This document shows positions 63,030 to 64,000 of a stretch of DNA of 64,000 bases, in pieces. The notes under the pieces are model-generated. The model worked only from the letters and a program-made list of their open reading frames with translations, did no database searches and was not told where the DNA came from. The stretch is from NCBI RefSeq assembly GCF_033546935.1, contig NZ_CP137854.1, positions 4,588,001-4,652,000 of the forward strand, given 5' to 3'. The first letter of the stretch is position 1. Each line of letters begins with the position of its first letter. Source of the DNA: Xylophilus sp. GOD-11R. Its GTDB lineage: Bacteria > Pseudomonadota > Gammaproteobacteria > Burkholderiales > Burkholderiaceae_C. The position numbers and the translations under genes were made by a program.

Positions 63030-63707
63030 TCAGCGCGCGAGCATCGCCGACAGCGAGGCGATGTCGCTGGCCAGCGCGGCGATGTGGCCGCCCATGGCGC
63101 GGCGCGCGGCTTCGGGGTCCATGGCAAAGATCGCCTCGACGATGGCGGTGTGCTCGCGCAGCGATTTCTGGATCGAGCCTTCGTGGTAGGAGATCTGCCG
63201 GCGGAAGGGCTCCAGGCGCACGCGCAGCGCGCGCGCCTGGCGCAGCAGGTAGCCGTTGTGCGCGGCGCTGTAGATGGCATCGTGAAAGCGCACGTTGGCC
63301 GCATAGAAGCCAGCGGGGTCGAGCGGCTCCAGCGTGGCCTCGCAGTCGCCGCGCGCCTGGGCGATGGCGGCGCGGTCGGCGGCGTTGTGGCGGCGGGCCG
63401 CCATCTCGGCGCAGGCCACCTCGATCACCGACATCACCTCGATCATCTCGCCGATGGACTCCAGCGTGAGCGAGGCGACGTAGGCGCCCTGGTGTTGCCG
63501 CACCTCCAGCAGGCCGGTGGACGACAGTGCCTTGATCGCCTCGCGCACCGGCGTGCGCGACATGCCGAAACGCTCGGCGAGTTCCTCCTCGTCGAGCTTC
63601 TGGCCGGGCTTGAGCAGGCCCGAGAGGATGTCCTGCTCCAGTTGCAGCCGCAGGCTTTCGGTGCGGGTGCGCGCCCGGGGCAGACCGGGCAGTGTGGTCA
63701 GGCTCAT
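63030..63707 (-). CDS. GntR-family regulator with FCD domain
   Basis: A 225-residue GntR regulator. The winged helix is at about residues 15-80 (LLKPGQKLDEEELAERFGMS then RTPVREAIKAL), and an FCD domain follows with the VRFHDAIYSAAHN motif carrying likely metal-binding Asp/His. It converges on rutF with ten bases between stops, so it is not part of the rut operon. Its more natural target is the leftward gene ahead of it at the window edge or one beyond. No strong operator is visible near its start. Confidence 0.88.
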   Translation of the reverse strand: MSLTTLPGLPRARTRTESLRLQLEQDILSGLLKPGQKLDEEELAERFGMSRTPVREAIKALSSTGLLEVRQHQGAYVASLTLESIGEMIEVMSVIEVACAEMAARRHNAADRAAIAQARGDCEATLEPLDPAGFYAANVRFHDAIYSAAHNGYLLRQARALRVRLEPFRRQISYHEGSIQKSLREHTAIVEAIFAMDPEAARRAMGGHIAALASDIASLSAMLAR

Positions 63708-63765
63708 GGTGTCGCCGCACTGCGCGGTGGGTGTCGGGCAGGCAGGGCGGATCTCCGGCGTTCGG

Positions 63766-64000
63766 TTAGAGGTTCAGGACCAGCGGCGTGAGCGGGATGC
63801 AGACGCAGGGCAGGCAGTGCTGCTCGTCGACCGGTGCGCTGCCCTCGGGGTGCGCGACCCGGCCTTCGGCGAGCGAAATTATGCAGCTTTCGCACTGCCC
63901 GGCGCGGCATCCGCTGGCGCCGGCGCGACCGGCCGCGGCCAGCTGATCGAGCAGCGATCCCTGGCCGGGCGTCCAGGTCATGCCGCCGCCCGAGATGGCG
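63766..64000 (-). CDS. C-terminal 2Fe-2S domain of an oxidoreductase (partial)
   Basis: The reading frame is open to the window edge, so only the C-terminal 77 residues are present. They form a plant-type ferredoxin domain: LTWTPGQG-like start (MTWTPGQGSLLDQL), then GCRAGQCESC with three cluster cysteines and HCLPCVC with the fourth. This domain ends reductases of the phthalate dioxygenase/vanillate demethylase class and some MOSC-ferredoxin proteins. The ATG at 63981 is probably internal. The regulator at 63030 lies downstream on the same strand. Confidence 0.8.
   Translation of the reverse strand, partial: AISGGGMTWTPGQGSLLDQLAAAGRAGASGCRAGQCESCIISLAEGRVAHPEGSAPVDEQHCLPCVCIPLTPLVLNL

Overview
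The window is GC-rich, densely coded bacterial chromosome, most likely from a betaproteobacterium of the order Burkholderiales and probably Comamonadaceae. The evidence is the gene content: a Bug-type tricarboxylate receptor, DUF4148 and DUF1841 proteins, a TamA/TamB pair, and a family of A/T-tailed palindromic repeats. No rRNA or CRISPR array is visible; there is one tRNA. The species cannot be named from the sequence alone.

Layout. 1-7.4 kb: trmL, a LysR regulator, a DUF4148 exported protein, then a leftward catabolic operon (pcaI-pcaJ-pcaF, an SDR dehydrogenase, a Bug receptor and a nitroreductase). 7.5-9.4 kb: a DUF1841 protein, a lipoprotein gene broken by two frameshifts, and a dihaem cytochrome c. 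9.5-19.6 kb: MoxR ATPase, GNAT and VWA proteins, then tamA-tamB, an SRAP protein and a small membrane protein. 19.7-23.8 kb: tRNA-Arg(CCU), a TIGR01777 epimerase, a LysR/D-malate dehydrogenase divergent pair, a repeat and a lipocalin.

24-34.4 kb is the accessory core. It holds a 2,694-residue two-partner-secretion/CdiA-type protein with a short A/T-rich C-terminal toxin region and an overlapping immunity gene. After it lies a graveyard of immunity genes and relics (one intact Imm45-like gene). The graveyard contains a copy of a cdiA segment and a copy of the 3' end of the downstream hydrolase gene. These two duplications look like footprints of successive toxin-immunity cassette exchange between fixed flanks. 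No cdiB is in the window.

34.4-42.7 kb is a seven-gene leftward cluster: AcpS-type phosphopantetheinyl transferase, stand-alone carrier protein, acyl-CoA dehydrogenase, amino acid:carrier-protein ligase, DUF1839 protein, GH2 glycosidase, and a two-domain alpha/beta hydrolase lacking both nucleophilic serines. The last six are almost gapless. I read it as an uncharacterised biosynthetic pathway using a carrier-bound amino acid.

42.7-44.7 kb is a long inverted repeat whose right arm is split by an IS110 element. The element's ends can be fixed by comparing the repeat arms. The region upstream of its recombinase then shows all four guide segments expected of a bridge RNA, in the right order, matching the actual target and donor junctions around a CT core.

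45-54.1 kb: a polyamine-type ABC importer with a fused permease, a GntR regulator, a DapA-family enzyme and an N-acyl-D-amino-acid deacylase form one operon with a palindromic operator in front. An old-yellow-enzyme gene and a LysR regulator follow. 54.1-58.6 kb: a structured RNA with a 91-residue protein, a hipBA toxin-antitoxin pair with a clear inverted-repeat operator, an exported argininosuccinate-lyase-like protein and an AllA-type lyase. 58.6-64 kb: the rutABCDEF pyrimidine-degradation operon with a RutR-like operator, a GntR/FCD regulator and the C-terminal end of a 2Fe-2S oxidoreductase cut by the window edge.
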